This document shows positions 10,960-25,462 of a stretch of 64,000 bases of DNA, one piece after another. A model generated the notes under the pieces. It ran no database searches, had not been told where the DNA came from, and saw nothing but the letters and a program-made list of their open reading frames with translations. Each line of letters starts with the position of its first letter. Position 1 is the stretch's first letter. A program made the position numbers and the translations under genes. The stretch comes from Styela clava (Eukaryota > Chordata > Ascidiacea > Stolidobranchia > Styelidae): NCBI RefSeq assembly GCF_964204865.1, contig NC_135262.1, positions 13,702,001 to 13,766,000 of the forward strand, read 5' to 3'.

Positions 10960-13516
10960 AATTACATCATGACATTATTATTATTTTATCATCCATGTCT
11001 GTATATTGCGTATTGTTATCTTCATTTTACAATGACTAGCATCTGGTTATCTACATCAGTCGTTTCCTTTTCATCAAGAGAGATTTTCCTTGCCTCATCT
11101 CAGCATGCTACTGCAGTACAACTACCAATTCTTTGATAAGAGTCCATTACAATTGCTATAACATGCTGAGTCGGTAAATCTTTTTGTTGTGACTATTTTT
11201 CTGCGTTGTGATCACAAGGAATAATGATATTTAAAAATTCTGTCAAGTTTTAAGTTTATTTTCTTACAGTTTGGACATGAGAAATTCTGATACGCTTTAA
11301 AATATATTTTAGTGGAGAACAAGGTTATTTGTGCCAAGTGAAGTTAAGTTTATTTTTTCCAACCAGTAAAAAAGTCAGTTTTACAAAAAATACGCAGAAA
11401 AAAGATGATCATACATTTCAACTGGGGAAGGGAAGCCGCGAGGAACCATATAAACTTAACCATATAAACTTAAATATCTTAATGCGGTCACCGAATATTT
11501 TATCAAGCCATAATCTTTTTAATGCTAACATCAGAAAAATCTGGCTTCAATAAAATTCAATAAAGGGTCGGCTGTCTTAAAAGTTGCATGAACTGCATGA
11601 TATTGATTTTTTTGCACAAAATTTCAAAAATCAAAATATTTTAAATTAAAAAAACTTGCGCATGGATCTTGAATGAAAACTTCGCGTTGACTATATGTAC
11701 TGTGTTAGAGTGGCCATTTGTGTCGTTTTGCTAAATGATCGTCACAGCTGTACTTCGATTTTGTTTTGCGAACTCGATACCCTGCAACGTTTCAGTATCT
11801 CGTAGTTAGTTATTGAGCCTTCGCGTCCATTGCTCTCTTGTTATGACGAAGAATATATTAAGATAAAAAATTAGGATCAAAAATCATTTTTTTATTGTGA
11901 TGATAACGTTTAGATATGCTGAGGAAATTACAGTTTTAGCATTAATCGCATCACATTTATTTCTTTTGCTTATTGCCTCAAAAATCATATGCATACCAAA
12001 ATTCTGAAACTACGATGTTTCATTCACCAAACTTGTAAAAAATTTCTCACGTATTAATTATATCAAATTTTAGATAAGAAAATAAGTTCTTTATAATTGG
12101 GAGAAGCCATCTTCCGCATTTAAACTGTTATCGGTTGTCTCATATCATTTCAGGAGAACAAAAGAATTACTGACTCAGCATGCTATTGCAATTGTTATTT
12201 ACTGATCAAAGAAACTCTATCCTGAATGAACGGCAATGTGAAATGCAGATAAATTTTTTATTGAAACTTTATAATAGAGATAATAATGCGTAATATACAG
12301 TCATTAACCTGAAGAATTCGGAAATTGAAATTCGAAAAATTTTGATAAATAAATCCTTGTCAATAAATTTGAAGCTTGTTACCAAGACAACATTATTTAG
12401 AGTCGAGGAGACTCGAGTTTTTTTATTCAAACTGTTATCGGTTATCTCATTTCAAAAGAACAAACGAATTAACGACTCAACATGATATTGCAATTGTTTT
12501 CTACTAATCAAAGAAACTCGTTATTGATTAAACGGAAATGACAAATGTAGATAATTTGATTATCCCTACTAAAAAAATAAATTATAATACGTAGTGTGTA
12601 ACTCGTAAATAAATAAATTAAGATTTCTTTAAATCTACTTATCATAAATTTTAGTGATCATCATAAATTTTATAAGACATAAATATTGAAAATAGAACGA
12701 GAAAAAATAAATTCTTCGCCGCGTGATGTCACTTCTATTTCTCTATACATATTCCTGGCAAACTTTCTGAATCAAAGGATTGACTACCTCAGTATGATAT
12801 TGCTATTTTTACTTATCAAACAATTTTTCCTCCGTATCGGAAATACTTTAGAAAATCTGTCTTTTGAAGGCGAAATTGACAGTTTCCAAAAATCCACATA
12901 GAAAGGATCCTGATTTTAATGCTGTTCTGTCATAACTTTGGAATATGTATTGGATTTACGGCATTGTGGACGGCTTATACTTTGACGACCTTCAGTGGGT
13001 CCTGGAAAATTTTTTATGTATATTTTGCTTTCAATAATTGATCTAAGTTAGCATGACGCTTTTATTCTTCTGTGGTTCATACAAGACAGTTTTGCTGGTG
13101 AGTATTTGTGGCACAGATTCAAGTTGCATAGTTTTGTCTAAAGGTGAAAAACGTTTACAATAAAAAATCATTTTCCTACCTTCTAGCCTGGTAAGCTTTA
13201 TCTCAAATTGAAAGCTCCAATAATCAATTCGGTTATATTAAGAAAAATACGACATATTTTGGTCTTTCTTCCTGCCTTTCGTCTTTAGTGCAAAATTGTA
13301 AAATAAAATTAATATTACCTCATCTTTGGAAAGGGTGGTAACAGTTTTTAGAGCAAAGTTTTCTTTCACTCAATAGTGTTGTTTTCTGGTGCTTGATCAT
13401 AAAGTCCATTATCCCTGAGATTCCCATTAATTTTGAGTTTTAAATAACAACATATAAAACTTTCACTCGCCTACTAATCTGAATAACGAACACGTAGTAT
13501 ATCTATCGGTTGATAA

Positions 13517-13522
13517 TTTATT
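13517..13522 (-). terminator. Polyadenylation signal, T-box copy 3
   Basis: Minus-strand AATAAA about 66 nt after the stop codon. Confidence 0.65.
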
Positions 13523-13587
13523 TTACAAAAGTTTCAAATAAAAGGAACTATATTGGAAGTTAAATTATAGTATTTGTAAAATAAAAC

Positions 13588-15099
13588 TCATGATTCAATT
13601 CCAAACAGAAATTTCGAAACATCATCATTATCTAAAAATTCAGCTGGAGATGCTGAAACATATCCCGGATCGTCATAATATACAATATTGTCATTACACA
13701 ATTCATCTAACAAGTTGTCTTTCCACAAAGTCTCGGTGTGGTCGTCTCTTTCCAAACTTTGTGGAGATTGTGTTTCGTTAATTGTTGCATAATCGCCAGA
13801 GTAAAATGTTTGATAATCAGAATCCTGCGACGCAATTGAGTTGGGAGAATTGAAATACATTTGTAAAGGCTGGTGAGTTGGAGTATTGTTTTTGTAGATA
13901 TTGAGTGGGCAATGTTCATGAGACCGAAAACAGAAATCTGTATTGTTCAGTGCGAAAGATGAATTATCATGAATATTATAGCTACGTTCCAATTCTTGTT
14001 GTTGATCCCATTTGCATACTTTCTTTGTTTCTAAAACGTTATGGAAATATTCATCCTCATTTGAGCACGTTCTTTTGTTTTTCCTTTTTCCATCAGCACG
14101 GAATCCTTTAGCATATGGATTGTTTTTTATTTTAAGTTGAGAAAGTTCGGAATTTTGATAGGCTGTTACAGTGATGAAAGTTGTTTGCGGAAATTCAAAT
14201 GTTTGAATATTATGTTGATTGTCTGATCTTGAGAGGTGAACACGAATTTGATACCGATGCATTGAATGGAGAACAATCTGAAAAAATAATGCAAATACGT
14301 TATGAAAGACGGTGCAGAATATTTACTACACTTTTTTATACATTGAGATATTAGTGAATAAAACCAAAATTATTATTTACTCACTGTATCTTGGGAACGA
14401 TTTGCAGTAGTATTTGTAAGCTTGACTTTATGAAATGATACAATTTCTTCCATCAATTTTTGTCCAGTAACTTCGGAAATTAGATGGACGTAGTGGTTTT
14501 GTATATGAGGAATTTCTCCTTTTCCACCGACAATCCATTGCCCGCTCTAATAAAAATAAAGTGTTCTAATATAATATATATATTATATTAGATATAAAAT
14601 ACTATAACTTTATTTTAAAGAAGTTTTTATGAATTACAAACCTGAAACCTATATCGGTTCGAATCAATCTGGACAATGTCAAGAATCACGTTGTAAAGCG
14701 CATTTGGATCCAATCCTGAAAACTTTACTCGATAGTCTGGAAATATTCTCCTGCAAAAAATAATATATATACTTAAAAAAATGCAAAACAGAAATCTATT
14801 AAAAACAAATCTGAAAATAATAACAACTGTTTTTACCTTCCTTTCTTTGTCAACACCATTTCAGTTCCAACATCAGAAAACTTTTGCCAAAGTTCTTCGT
14901 CGCACAGACGAGCATTCATGTTGGTTATTAAATTAGGTGGGTTTGTTGCTTGGAATTGCAACATATTATTATTGGGATGATTTACTGGAGCTGTGGCTTT
15001 CGATGTCGATTCAGGTTGCTCTGTATAATTAGAACCATAGCCCCACGAAGTAAGATCTTGCACCCATTGATTTTGATGATTTTGTTGGAAGCGAAACAT
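13588..15099 (-). CDS. T-box transcription factor, copy 3 (intact)
   Basis: Same four-exon gene: exons 14,837-15,099, 14,642-14,750, 14,385-14,546 and 13,588-14,277, all in frame, encoding 407 residues. All T-box signatures are present, including [42 protein letters not shown] and NPYAKGFR. Distinctive substitutions are RIFPDYRV (Gly to Asp in exon 2), HLIS for HPIS in exon 3, and SHEHCPL for SQEHCPL in exon 4. Its N-terminal region ([15 protein letters not shown]) resembles copy 1 more than copies 2 and 4-6, so different parts of the copies have different histories. The upstream palindrome is broken here (GAAGTTACCTTC). Confidence 0.88.
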
Positions 15100-15167
15100 T
15101 ATTCACAATGGTATTCGTTGGTCTGTGCACAAATCTGATGAATGAAAACGAAGTTACCTTCATCCAG

Positions 15168-15176
15168 TTATATATC
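15168..15176 (-). promoter_or_regulatory. TATA-like element, T-box copy 3
   Basis: Minus-strand GATATATAA at the conserved position about 70-80 bp before the ATG; one base differs from the other copies but TATATAA is kept. Confidence 0.45.
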
Positions 15177-17743
15177 AATTACATCATGACATTATTGTTA
15201 TTTTATCAACCATGTCTGTATATTGCATATTGTTATCTTCATTTTACAATGACTAGCATCTGGTTATCTACATCAGTCGTTTCCTTTTCATCAAGGGAGA
15301 TTTTCCTTGCCTCATCTCAGCATGGTACTGCAGTACAACTACCAATTCTTTGATATTATTCCATTGCAATTGCTATAACATGCTGAGTCGGTAAATCTTT
15401 TTGTTGTGACTAATTTTCTACGTTGCGATCACAAGGAATAATGATATTTGAAAATTCTATCAAGTTTTAAGTTTATTTTTTTACAGTTTGGACATGAGAA
15501 ATTCTGATACGCTTTAAAATATATTTTAGTGGAGAACAAGGTTATTTGTGCCAAGTGAAGTCAAGTTGAAGTGAAGTCAATTTTTTCCAACCAGTGAAAA
15601 AGTCAATTTTACAAAAAATACGAAGAAAAAAGATGATCATACATTTCAACTGGGGAAGGGAACCATATAAACTTAACCATATAAACTTAAATATCTTAAT
15701 GCGGTCAACGAATATTTTATCAAGCCATAATCTTTTTAATGCTAACATCAGAAAAATCTGGCTTCAATAAAATTCAATAAAGGGTCGGCTGTCTTAAAAG
15801 TTGCATGAACTGCATGATGTTGATTTTTTTGCACAAAATTTCAAAAATCAAAATATTTTAAATTAAAAAAACTTGCGCATGGATCTTGAATGAAAACTTT
15901 GCGTTGGCTATATGTACTGTGTTAGAGTGGTCATTTGTGTCGTTTTGCTAAATCATCGTCACAGCTGTACTTCGATTTTGTTTTGCGAACTCGATACCCT
16001 GCAACGTTTCAGTATCTCGTAGTTAGTTATTGAGCCTTCGCGTCCACTGCTCTCTTGTTATGACGAAGAATATATTGAGATAAAAAATTAAGATCAAAAA
16101 TCATTTTTTTTATTGTGATGATAACGTATAGATATGCTGAGGAAATTACAGTTTTAGCATTATTCGCATCACATTTATTTCTTTTCCTTATTGCCTCAAA
16201 AATCATATGCATACCAAAATTTGGAAACTACGATGTTTCAACCACCAAACTTGTATAAAATTTCTCACGTATTAATTATATCAAATTTTAGATAAGAAAA
16301 TAAGTTCTTTATATTTGGGAGAAGCCATCTTCCGCATTTAAACTGTTATCGGTTGTCTCATTTCATTTCAGGATAACAAAAGAATTACTGACTCAGCATG
16401 CTATTGCAATTGTTATTTACTGATCAAAGAAACTCTATCTTGAATGAACGGCAATGTGAAATGCAGATAATGTTTTTATTGCAACTTTATAATAGAGATA
16501 ATAATGCGTAATATACGGTCATTAACCTGAAGAATTCAGAAATTGAAATTCGAAAAATTTTGATAAATGAATCCTTGTCAATAAATTTGAAGCTTGTTAC
16601 CAAGACAACATTATTTAGAGTCGAGGAGACTCGAGTTTTTTTTATTCAAACTGTTATCGGTTATCTCATTTCAAAAGAACAAACGAATTAACGACTCAAC
16701 ATGATATTGCAATTGTTTTCTACTAACCAAAGAAACTCGTTATTGATTAAACGGAAAGGACAAATGTAGATAATTTGATTATCCCTACTAAAAAATAAAT
16801 TATAATACGCAGTGTGTAACTCGTAAATAAATAAATTAAGATTTCTTCAAATCTACTTATCATAAATTTTAGTGATCATCATAAATTTTATAAGACCTGA
16901 ACTGTATATACATACATATTGGAAATAGAACGAGAAAAAATAAATTATTCGCCGCGTGATGTCACTTCTATTTCTCCATACATATTCCTGGCAAGTTTTC
17001 TGAATCAAAGGATTCACTGACTCAGTATGATATTGCTATTTTTAAAACAATTTTTCCTCCGTATCGGAAATACTTTAGAAAATCTGTCTTTTGAAGGCGA
17101 AATTGACAGTTTCCAAAAATCCACATAGAAAGGATCCTGATTTTAATGCTGTTCTGTCATAACTTTGGAATATGTATTGGATTTACGGCATTGTGGACGG
17201 CTTATACTTTGACGACCTTCAGTGGGTCCTGGAAAATTTTTTATGTATATTTTGCTTTCAATAATTGATCTAAGTTAGCATGACGCTTTTATTCTTCTGT
17301 GGTTCATACAAGACAGTTTTGCTGGTGAGTATTTGTGGCACAGATTCAAGTTGCATAGTTTTGTCTAAAGGTGAAAAACGTCTACAATAAAAAATCATTT
17401 TATTACCTTCTAGCCTGGTAAGCTTTATATCAAATTGAAAACTCCAATAATCAATTCGGTTATATTAAGAAAAACACGACATATTTTGGTCTTTCTTCCT
17501 GCCTTTCGTCTTTAGTGCAAAATTGTAAAATAAAATTAATATTACCTCATCTTTGGAAAGTGTGGTAACAGTTTTTAGAGCAAAGTTTTCTTTCACTCAA
17601 TAGTGTTGTTTTCTGGTGCTTGATCATAAAGTCCACTATCCCTGAGATTCCCAATAATTTTGAGTTTTAATTAACAACATATAAAACTTTCACTCGCCTA
17701 CTAATCTGAATAACGAACACGTAGTATATCTATCGGTTGATCA

Positions 17744-17749
17744 TTTATT
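17744..17749 (-). terminator. Polyadenylation signal, T-box copy 4
   Basis: Minus-strand AATAAA about 66 nt after the ancestral stop codon. Confidence 0.6.
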
Positions 17750-17814
17750 TTACAAAAGTTTCAAATAAAAGGAACTATATTGGAAGTTAAAGTATAGTAT
17801 TTGTAAAATAAAAC

Positions 17815-19325
17815 TCATGATTCAATTCCAAACAGAAATTTCGAAACATCATCATTATCTAAAAATTCAGCTGGAGATGCTGAAACATATCCCGGATCGT
17901 CATAATATACAATATTGTCATTACACAATTCATCTAACAAGTTGTCTTTCCACAAAGTCTCGGTGTGGTCGACTCTTTCCAAACTTTGTGGAGATTGTGT
18001 TTCGTTAATTGTTGCATAATCGCCAGAGTAAAATGTTTGATGATCAGAATCCTGCGACGCAATTGAGTTGGGAGAATTGAAATACATTTGTAAAGGCTGG
18101 TGAGTTGGAGTATTGTTTTTGTAGATATTGAGTGGGCAATGTTCTTGAGACCGAAAACAGAAATCTGTATTGTCCAGTGCGAAAGATGAATTATATATCA
18201 TGAATATTGTAGCTACGTTCCAATTCTTGTTGTTGATCCCATTTGCATACTTTCTTTGTTTCTAAAACGTTATGGAAATATTCATCCTCATTTGAGCACG
18301 TTCTTTTGTTTTTCCTTTTTCCATCAGCACGGAATCCTTTAGCATATGGATTGTTTTTTATTTTAAGTTGAGAAAGTTCGGAATTTTGATAAGCTGTTAC
18401 AGTGATGAAAGTTGTTTGTGGAAATTCAAATGTTTGAATATTATGTTGATTGTTTGATCTTGAGAGGTGAACACGAATTTGATACCGATGCATTGAATGG
18501 AGAACAATCTGAAAAAATAATGCAAATACGTTATGAAAGACGGTGCAGAATATTTACTACACTTTTTTATACATTGAGATATTAGTGAATAAAACCAAAA
18601 TTATTATTTACTCACTGTATCTTGGGAACGATTTGCAGTAGTATTTGTAAGCTTGACTTTATGAAATGATACAATTTCTTCCATCAATTTTTGTCCAGTA
18701 ACTTCGGAAATTGGATGGACGTAGTGGTTTTGTATATGAGGAATTTCTCCTTTTCCACCGACAATCCATTGCCCACTCTAATGAAATAAAGTGTTCCATC
18801 ATAATATATTATATTAAATATAAATTACTATAAATTTATTTAGGAGGATTTTTTATATATTACAAACCTGAAACCTATATCGGTTCGAATCAGTCTGGAC
18901 GATGTCAAGAATCACGTTGTAAAGCGCATTCGGATCCAATCCTGAAAACTTCACTCGATAGCCTGGAAATATTCTCCTGCAAAAAATAATATATATACTT
19001 AAAAAAATGCAAAACAGAAATATATTAAAAACAAATCTGAAAATAATAACAACTGTTTTTACCTTCCTTTCTTTGTCAATACCATTTCAGTCCCAACATC
19101 AGAAAACTTTTGCCAAAGTTCTTCGTCGCACAGACGAGCATTCATGTTGGTTATTAAATTAGGTTGGTTTGTTGCTTGGAATTGCAACATATTATTATCG
19201 GGGTGAATTACTGAAGTGGTGGCTTCCAATGTCGATTCAGGTTGCTCTGTATAGTTAGAACCATAGCCCCACGAAGTAAGATCTTGCACCCATTGATTTT
19301 GATGATTTTGTTGGAAGCGAAACAT
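17815..19325 (-). pseudogene. T-box transcription factor copy 4, C-terminal frameshift
   Basis: Exons 19,063-19,325, 18,868-18,976 and 18,616-18,777 are intact. Exon 4 starts at 18,508. A 4-bp insertion (extra ATAT, about 18,193-18,198) just after the SYNIHD motif shifts the frame to a stop at 18,191-18,193, about 283 residues into the protein. The remaining ancestral reading frame continues to 17,815 but is disconnected. The full T-box (about residues 64-238) and the KRKNKR basic stretch precede the lesion. The likely product is therefore a DNA-binding protein without the acidic C-terminus. It could be a pseudogene or a shortened factor that competes with the full copies for sites; the sequence cannot tell which. 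It otherwise closely matches copies 5 and 6, so the lesion is recent. Confidence 0.85.
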
Positions 19326-19393
19326 TATTTACAATGGTATTCGTTGGTCTGTGCACAAATCTGATGAATGAAAACGAAGTTAACTTCATCCAG

Positions 19394-19402
19394 TTATATA
19401 CC
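19394..19402 (-). promoter_or_regulatory. TATA-like element, T-box copy 4
   Basis: Minus-strand GGTATATAA at the conserved position upstream of the ATG, with the intact GAAGTTAACTTC palindrome next to it. Confidence 0.45.
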
Positions 19403-20102
19403 AATTACATCATGACATTATTGTTATTTTATCATCCATGTCTGTATATTGCGTATTGTTATCTTCATTTTACAATGACTAGCATCTGGTTATCTACATC
19501 AGTCGTTTCCTTTTCATCAAGGGAGATTTTCCTTGCCTCATCTCAGCATGCTACTGCAGTACAACTACCAATTCTTTGATAAGAGTCCATTACAATTGCT
19601 ATAACATGCTGAGTCGGTAAATCTTTTTGTTGTGACTATTTTTCTGCGTTGTGATCACAAGGAATAATGATATTTAAAATTCTGTCAAGTTTTAAGTTTT
19701 TTTTTTACAGTTTGGACATGAGAAATTCTGATACGCTTTGAAATATATTTTAGTGGAGAACAAGGTTATTTGTGCCAAGTGAAGTTAAGTTTATTTTCTT
19801 CAACCAGTAAAAAAGTCAGTTTTACAAAAAATACGAAAAAAAAAGATGATCATACATTTCAACTGGGGAAGGGAAGCCGCGAGGAACCATATAAACTTAA
19901 CCATATAAACTTAAATATCTTAATGCGGTCAACGAATATTTTATCAAGCCATAATCTTTTTAATGCTAACATCAGAAAAATCTGGCTTCAATAAAATTCA
20001 ATAAAGGGCGGCTGTCTTAAAAGTTGCATAAACTGCATGATGTTGATTTTTTTGCACAAAATTTCAAAAATCAAAATATTTTAAATTAAAAAAACTTGCG
20101 CA

Positions 20103-23100
20103 TGGATCTTGAATGAAAACTTTGCGTTGGCTATATGTACTGTGTTAGAGTGGCCATTTGTGTCGTTTTGCTAAATCATCGTCACAGCTGTACTTCGATT
20201 TTGTTTTGCGAACTCGATACCCTGCAACGTTTCAGTATCTCGTAGTTAGTTATTGAGCCTTCGCGTCCATTGCTCTCTTGTTATGACGAAGAATATATTA
20301 AGATAAAAAATTAAGATCAAAAATCATTTTTTTATTGTGATGATAACGTATAGATATGCTGAGGAAATTACAGTTTTAGCATTATTCGCATCACATTTAT
20401 TTCTTTTCCTTATTGCCTCAAAAATCATATGCATACCAAAATTTGGAAACTACGATGTTTCATTCACCAAACTTGTATAAAATTTCTCACGTATTAATTA
20501 TATCAAATTTTAGATAAGAAAATAAGTTCTTCATAATTGGGATAAGCCATCTTCCGCATTTAAACTGTTATCGGTTGTCTTATATCATTTCAGGAGAACA
20601 AAAGAATTACTGACTCAGCATGCTATTGCAATTGTTATTTACTGATCAAAGAAACTCTATCTTGAATGAACGGCAATGTGAAATGCAGATAATTTTTTTA
20701 TTGCAACTTTATAATAGAGATAATAATGCGTAATATACAGTCATTAACCTGAAGAATTCGGAAATTGAAATTCGAAAAATTTTGATAAATAAATTCTTGT
20801 CAATAAATTTGAAGCTTGTTACCAAGACAACATTATTTAGAGTCGAGGAGACTCGAGTTTTTTTATTCAAACTGTTATCGGTTATCTCATTTCAAAAGAA
20901 CAAACGAATTAACAACTTAACATGATATTGTGATTGTTTTCTACTAATCAAAGAAACTCGTTATTGATTAAACGGAAATGACAAATGTAGATAATTTGAT
21001 TGTCCCTACTAAAAAATAAATTATAATACGTAGTGTGTAACTCGTAAATAAATAAATTAAGATTTCTTCAAAACTACTTATCATAAATTTTAGTGATCAT
21101 CATAAATTTTATAAGATCTGAACTGTATATACATACATATTGGAAATAGAACGAGAAAAAAAAATTATTCGCCGCGTGATGTCACTTATATTTCTCTATA
21201 CATATTCCTGGCAAACTTTCTGAATCAAAGGATTCACTGACTCAGTATGATATTGCTGTTTTTACTTATCAAACAATTGTTCCTCCGTATCGGAAATACT
21301 TTAGAAAATCTGTCATTTAAAGGCGAAATTGACAGTTTCCAAAAATCCACATAGAAAGGATCCTGATTTTAATGCTGTTCTGTCATAACTTTGGAATATG
21401 TATTGGATTTACGACATTGTGGACGGCTTATACTTTGACGACCTTCAGTGGGTCCTGGAAAATTTTTTATGTATATTTTGCTTTCAATAATTGATCTAAG
21501 TTAGCATGACGCTTTTATTCTTCTGTGATTCATACAAGACAGTTTTGCTGGTGAGTATTTGTGGCACAGATTCAAGTTGCATAGTTTTGTCTAAAGGTGA
21601 AAAACGTTTACAATAAAAAATCATTTTCCTACCTTCTAGCCTGGTGAGCTTTATCTCAAATTGAAAGCTCCAATAATCAATTCGGTTATATTAAGAAAAA
21701 TACGACATATTTTGGTCTTTCTTCCTGCCTTTCGTCTTTAGTGCAAAATTGTAAAATAAAATTAATATTACCTCATCTTTGGAAAGGGTGGTAACAGTTT
21801 TTAGAGCAAAGTTTTCTTTCACTCAATAGTGTTGTTTTCTGGTGCTTGATCTTAAAGTCCACTATCCCTGAGATTCCCATTAATTTTGAGTTTTAATTAA
21901 CAACATATAAAACTTTCACTCGCCTACTAATCTGAATAACGAACACGTAGTATATCTATCGGTTGATCATTTATTTTACAAAAGTTTCAAATAAAAGGAA
22001 CTATATTGGAAGTTAAATGGATCTTGAATGAAAACTTTGCGTTGGCTATATGTACTGTGTTAGAGTGGCCATTTGTGTCGTTTTGCTAAATCATCGTCAC
22101 AGCTGTACTTCGATTTTGTTTTGCGAACTCGATACCCTGCAACGTTTCAGTATCTCGTAGTTAGTTATTGAGCCTTCGCGTCCATTGCTCTCTTGTTATG
22201 ACGAAGAATATATTAAGATAAAAAATTAAGATCAAAAATCATTTTTTTATTGTGATGATAACGTATAGATATGCTGAGGAAATTACAGTTTTAGCATTAT
22301 TCGCATCACATTTATTTCTTTTCCTTATTGCCTCAAAAATCATATGCATACCAAAATTTGGAAACTACGATGTTTCATTCACCAAACTTGTATAAAATTT
22401 CTCACGTATTAATTATATCAAATTTTAGATAAGAAAATAAGTTCTTTATAATTGGGAGAAGCCATCTTCCGCATTTAAACTGTTATCGGTTGTCTTATAT
22501 CATTTCAGGAGAACAAAAGAATTACTGACTCAGCATGCTATTGCAATTGTTATTTACTGATCAAAAAAACTCTATCTTGAATGAACGGCAATGTGAAATG
22601 CAGATAATTTTTTTATTGCAACTTTATAATAGAGATAATAATGCGTAATATACAGTCATTAGCCTGAAGAATTCGGAAATTGAAATTCGAAAAATTTTGA
22701 TAAATAAATTCTTGTCAATAAATTTGAAGCTTGTTACCAAGACAACATTATTTAGAGTCGAGGAGACTCGAGTTTTTTTATTCAAACTGTTATCGGTTAT
22801 CTCATTTCAAAAGAACAAACGAATTAACAACTTAACATGATATTGTGATTGTTTTCTACTAATCAAAGAAACTCGTTATTGATTAAACGGAAATGACAAA
22901 TGTAGATAATTTGATTGTCCCTACTAAAAAATAAATTATAATACGTAGTGTGTAACTCGTAAATAAATAAATTAAGATTTCTTCAAAACTACTTATCATA
23001 AATTTTAGTGATCATCAGAAATTTTATAAGATCTGAACTGTATATACATACATATTGGAAATAGAACGAGAAAAAAAAATTATTCGCCGCGTGATGTCAC

Positions 23101-23932
23101 TTATATTTCTCTATACATATTCCTTGGAAACTTTCTGAATCAAAGGATTCACTGACTCAGTATGATATTGCTGTTTTTACTTATCAAACAATTGTTCCTC
23201 CGTATCGGAAATACTTTAGAAAATCTGTCTTTTAAAGGCGAAATTGACAGTTTCCAAAAATCCACATAGAAAGGATCCTGATTTTAATGCTGTTCTGTCA
23301 TAACTTTGGAATATGTATTGGATTTACGACATTGTGGACGGCTTATACTTTGACGACCTTCAGTGGGTCCTGGAAAATTTTTTATGTATATTTTGCTTTC
23401 AATAATTGATCTAAGTTAGCATGACGCTTTTATTCTTCTGTGATTCATACAAGACAGTTTTGCTGGTGAGTATTTGTGGCACAGATTCAAGTTGCATAGT
23501 TTTGTCTAAAGGTGAAAAACGTTTACAATAAAAAATCATTTTCCTACCTTCTAGCCTGGTGAGCTTTATCTCAAATTGAAAGCTCCAATAATCAATTCGG
23601 TTATATTAAGAAAAATACGACATATTTTGGTCTTTCTTCCTGCCTTTCGTCTTTAGTGCAAAATTGTAAAATAAAATTAATATTACCTCATCTTTGGAAA
23701 GGGTGGTAACAGTTTTTAGAGCAAAGTTTTCTTTCACTCAATAGTGTTGTTTTCTGGTGCTTGATCTTAAAGTCCACTAACCCTGAGATTCCCATTAATT
23801 TTGAGTTTTAATTAACAACATATAAAACTTTCACTCGCCTACTAATCTGAATAACGAACACGTAGTATATCTATCGGTTGATCATTTATTTTACAAAAGT
23901 TTCAAATAAAAGGAACTATATTGGAAGTTAAA
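20103..23932. repeat. 1.9-kb internal tandem duplication, unit 5
   Basis: Positions 20,103-22,017 are repeated as 22,018-23,932 (1,915 bp each) in direct orientation. At the junction GGAAGTTAAA runs straight into TGGATCTTGAATG, a joint absent from units 1-4. The two copies differ by only scattered bases. Confidence 0.93.
23885..23890 (-). terminator. Polyadenylation signal, T-box copy 5
   Basis: Minus-strand AATAAA about 65 nt after the stop codon. Confidence 0.65.
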
Positions 23933-23955
23933 GTATAGTATTTGTAAAATAAAAC

Positions 23956-25462
23956 TCATGATTCAATTCCAAACAGAAATTTCGAAACATCATCATTATC
24001 TAAAAATTCAGCTGGAGATGCTGAAACATATCCCGGATCGTCATAATATACAATATTGTCATTACACAATTCATTTAACAAGTTGTCTTTCCACAAAGTC
24101 TCGGTGTGGTCGACTCTTTCCAAACTTTGTGGAGATTGTGTTTCGTTAATTGTTGCATAATCGCCAGAGTAAAATGTTTGATGATCAGAATCCTGCGACG
24201 CAATTGAGTTGGGAGAATTGAAATACATTTGTAAAGGCTGGTGAGTTGGAGTATTGTTTTTGTAGATATTGAGTGGGCAATGTTCTTGAGACCGAAAACA
24301 GAAATCTGTATTGTCCAGTGCGAAAGATGAATTATCATGAATATTGTAGCTACGTTCCAATTCTTGTTGTTGATCCCATTTGCATACTTTCTTTGTTTCT
24401 AAAACGTTATGGAAATATTCATCCTCATTTGAGCACGTTCTTTTGTTTTTCCTTTTTCCATCAGCACGGAATCCTTTAGCATATGGATTGTTTTTTATTT
24501 TAAGTTGAGAAAGTTCGGAATTTTGATAAGCTGTTACAGTGATGAAAGTTGTTTGTGGAAATTCAAATGTTTGAATATTATGTTGATTGTTTGATCTTGA
24601 GAGGTGAACACGAATTTGATACCGATGCATTGAATGGAGAACAATCTGAAAAAATAATGCAAATACGTTATGAAAGACGGTGCAGAATATTTACTACACT
24701 TTTTTATACATTGAGATATTAGTGAATAAAACCAAAATTATTATTTACTCACTGTATCTTGGGAACGATTTGCAGTAGTATTTGTAAGCTTGACTTTATG
24801 AAATGATACAATTTCTTCCATCAATTTTTGTCCAGTAACTTCGGAAATTGGATGGACGTAGTGGTTTTGTATATGAGGAATTTCTCCTTTTCCACCGACA
24901 ATCCATTGCCCACTCTAATGAAATAAAGTGTTCCATCATAATATATTATATTAAATATAAATTACTATAAATTTATTTAGGAGGATTTTTTATATATTAC
25001 AAACCTGAAACCTATATCGGTTCGAATCAGTCTGGACGATGTCAAGAATCACGTTGTAAAGCGCATTCGGATCCAATCCTGAAAACTTCACTCGATAGCC
25101 TGGAAATATTCTCCTGCAAAAAATAATATATATACTTAAAAAAATGCAAAACAGAAATATATTAAAAACAAATCTGAAAATAATAACAACTGTTTTTACC
25201 TTCCTTTCTTTGTCAATACCATTTCAGTCCCAACATCAGAAAACTTTTGCCAAAGTTCTTCGTCGCACAGACGAGCATTCATGTTGGTTATTAAATTAGG
25301 TTGGTTTGTTGCTTGGAATTGCAACATATTATTATCGGGGTGAATTACTGAAGTGGTGGCTTCCAATGTCGATTCAGGTTGCTCTGTATAGTTAGAACCA
25401 TAGCCCCACGAAGTAAGATCTTGCACCCATTGATTTTGATGATTTTGTTGGAAGCGAAACAT
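23956..25462 (-). CDS. T-box transcription factor, copy 5 (intact)
   Basis: Best reference copy of the array. Exons are 25,200-25,462, 25,005-25,113, 24,753-24,914 and 23,956-24,645. Introns are 86, 90 and 107 bp with GT/AG ends, and the protein is 407 residues. Exon 1 encodes a Gln/Asn-rich N-terminus and the T-box start ([19 protein letters not shown]). Exon 2 encodes [19 protein letters not shown] and following residues. Exon 3 encodes the QWIVGGKGE strand, HYVHP and [10 protein letters not shown]. Exon 4 encodes [23 protein letters not shown] and NPYAKGFR, then KRKNKR and an acidic tail ending in FGIES. The T-box binds DNA as monomer or dimer at TCACACCT-like half-sites in known family members; specificity here is untested. 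The next T-box gene upstream and downstream are both paralogues in the same orientation. Confidence 0.92.

Noticed and set aside
24273-24479. Plus-strand 68-codon frame ([11 protein letters not shown]...) in every unit
   Set aside because: Antisense of the middle of T-box exon 4; same reason.
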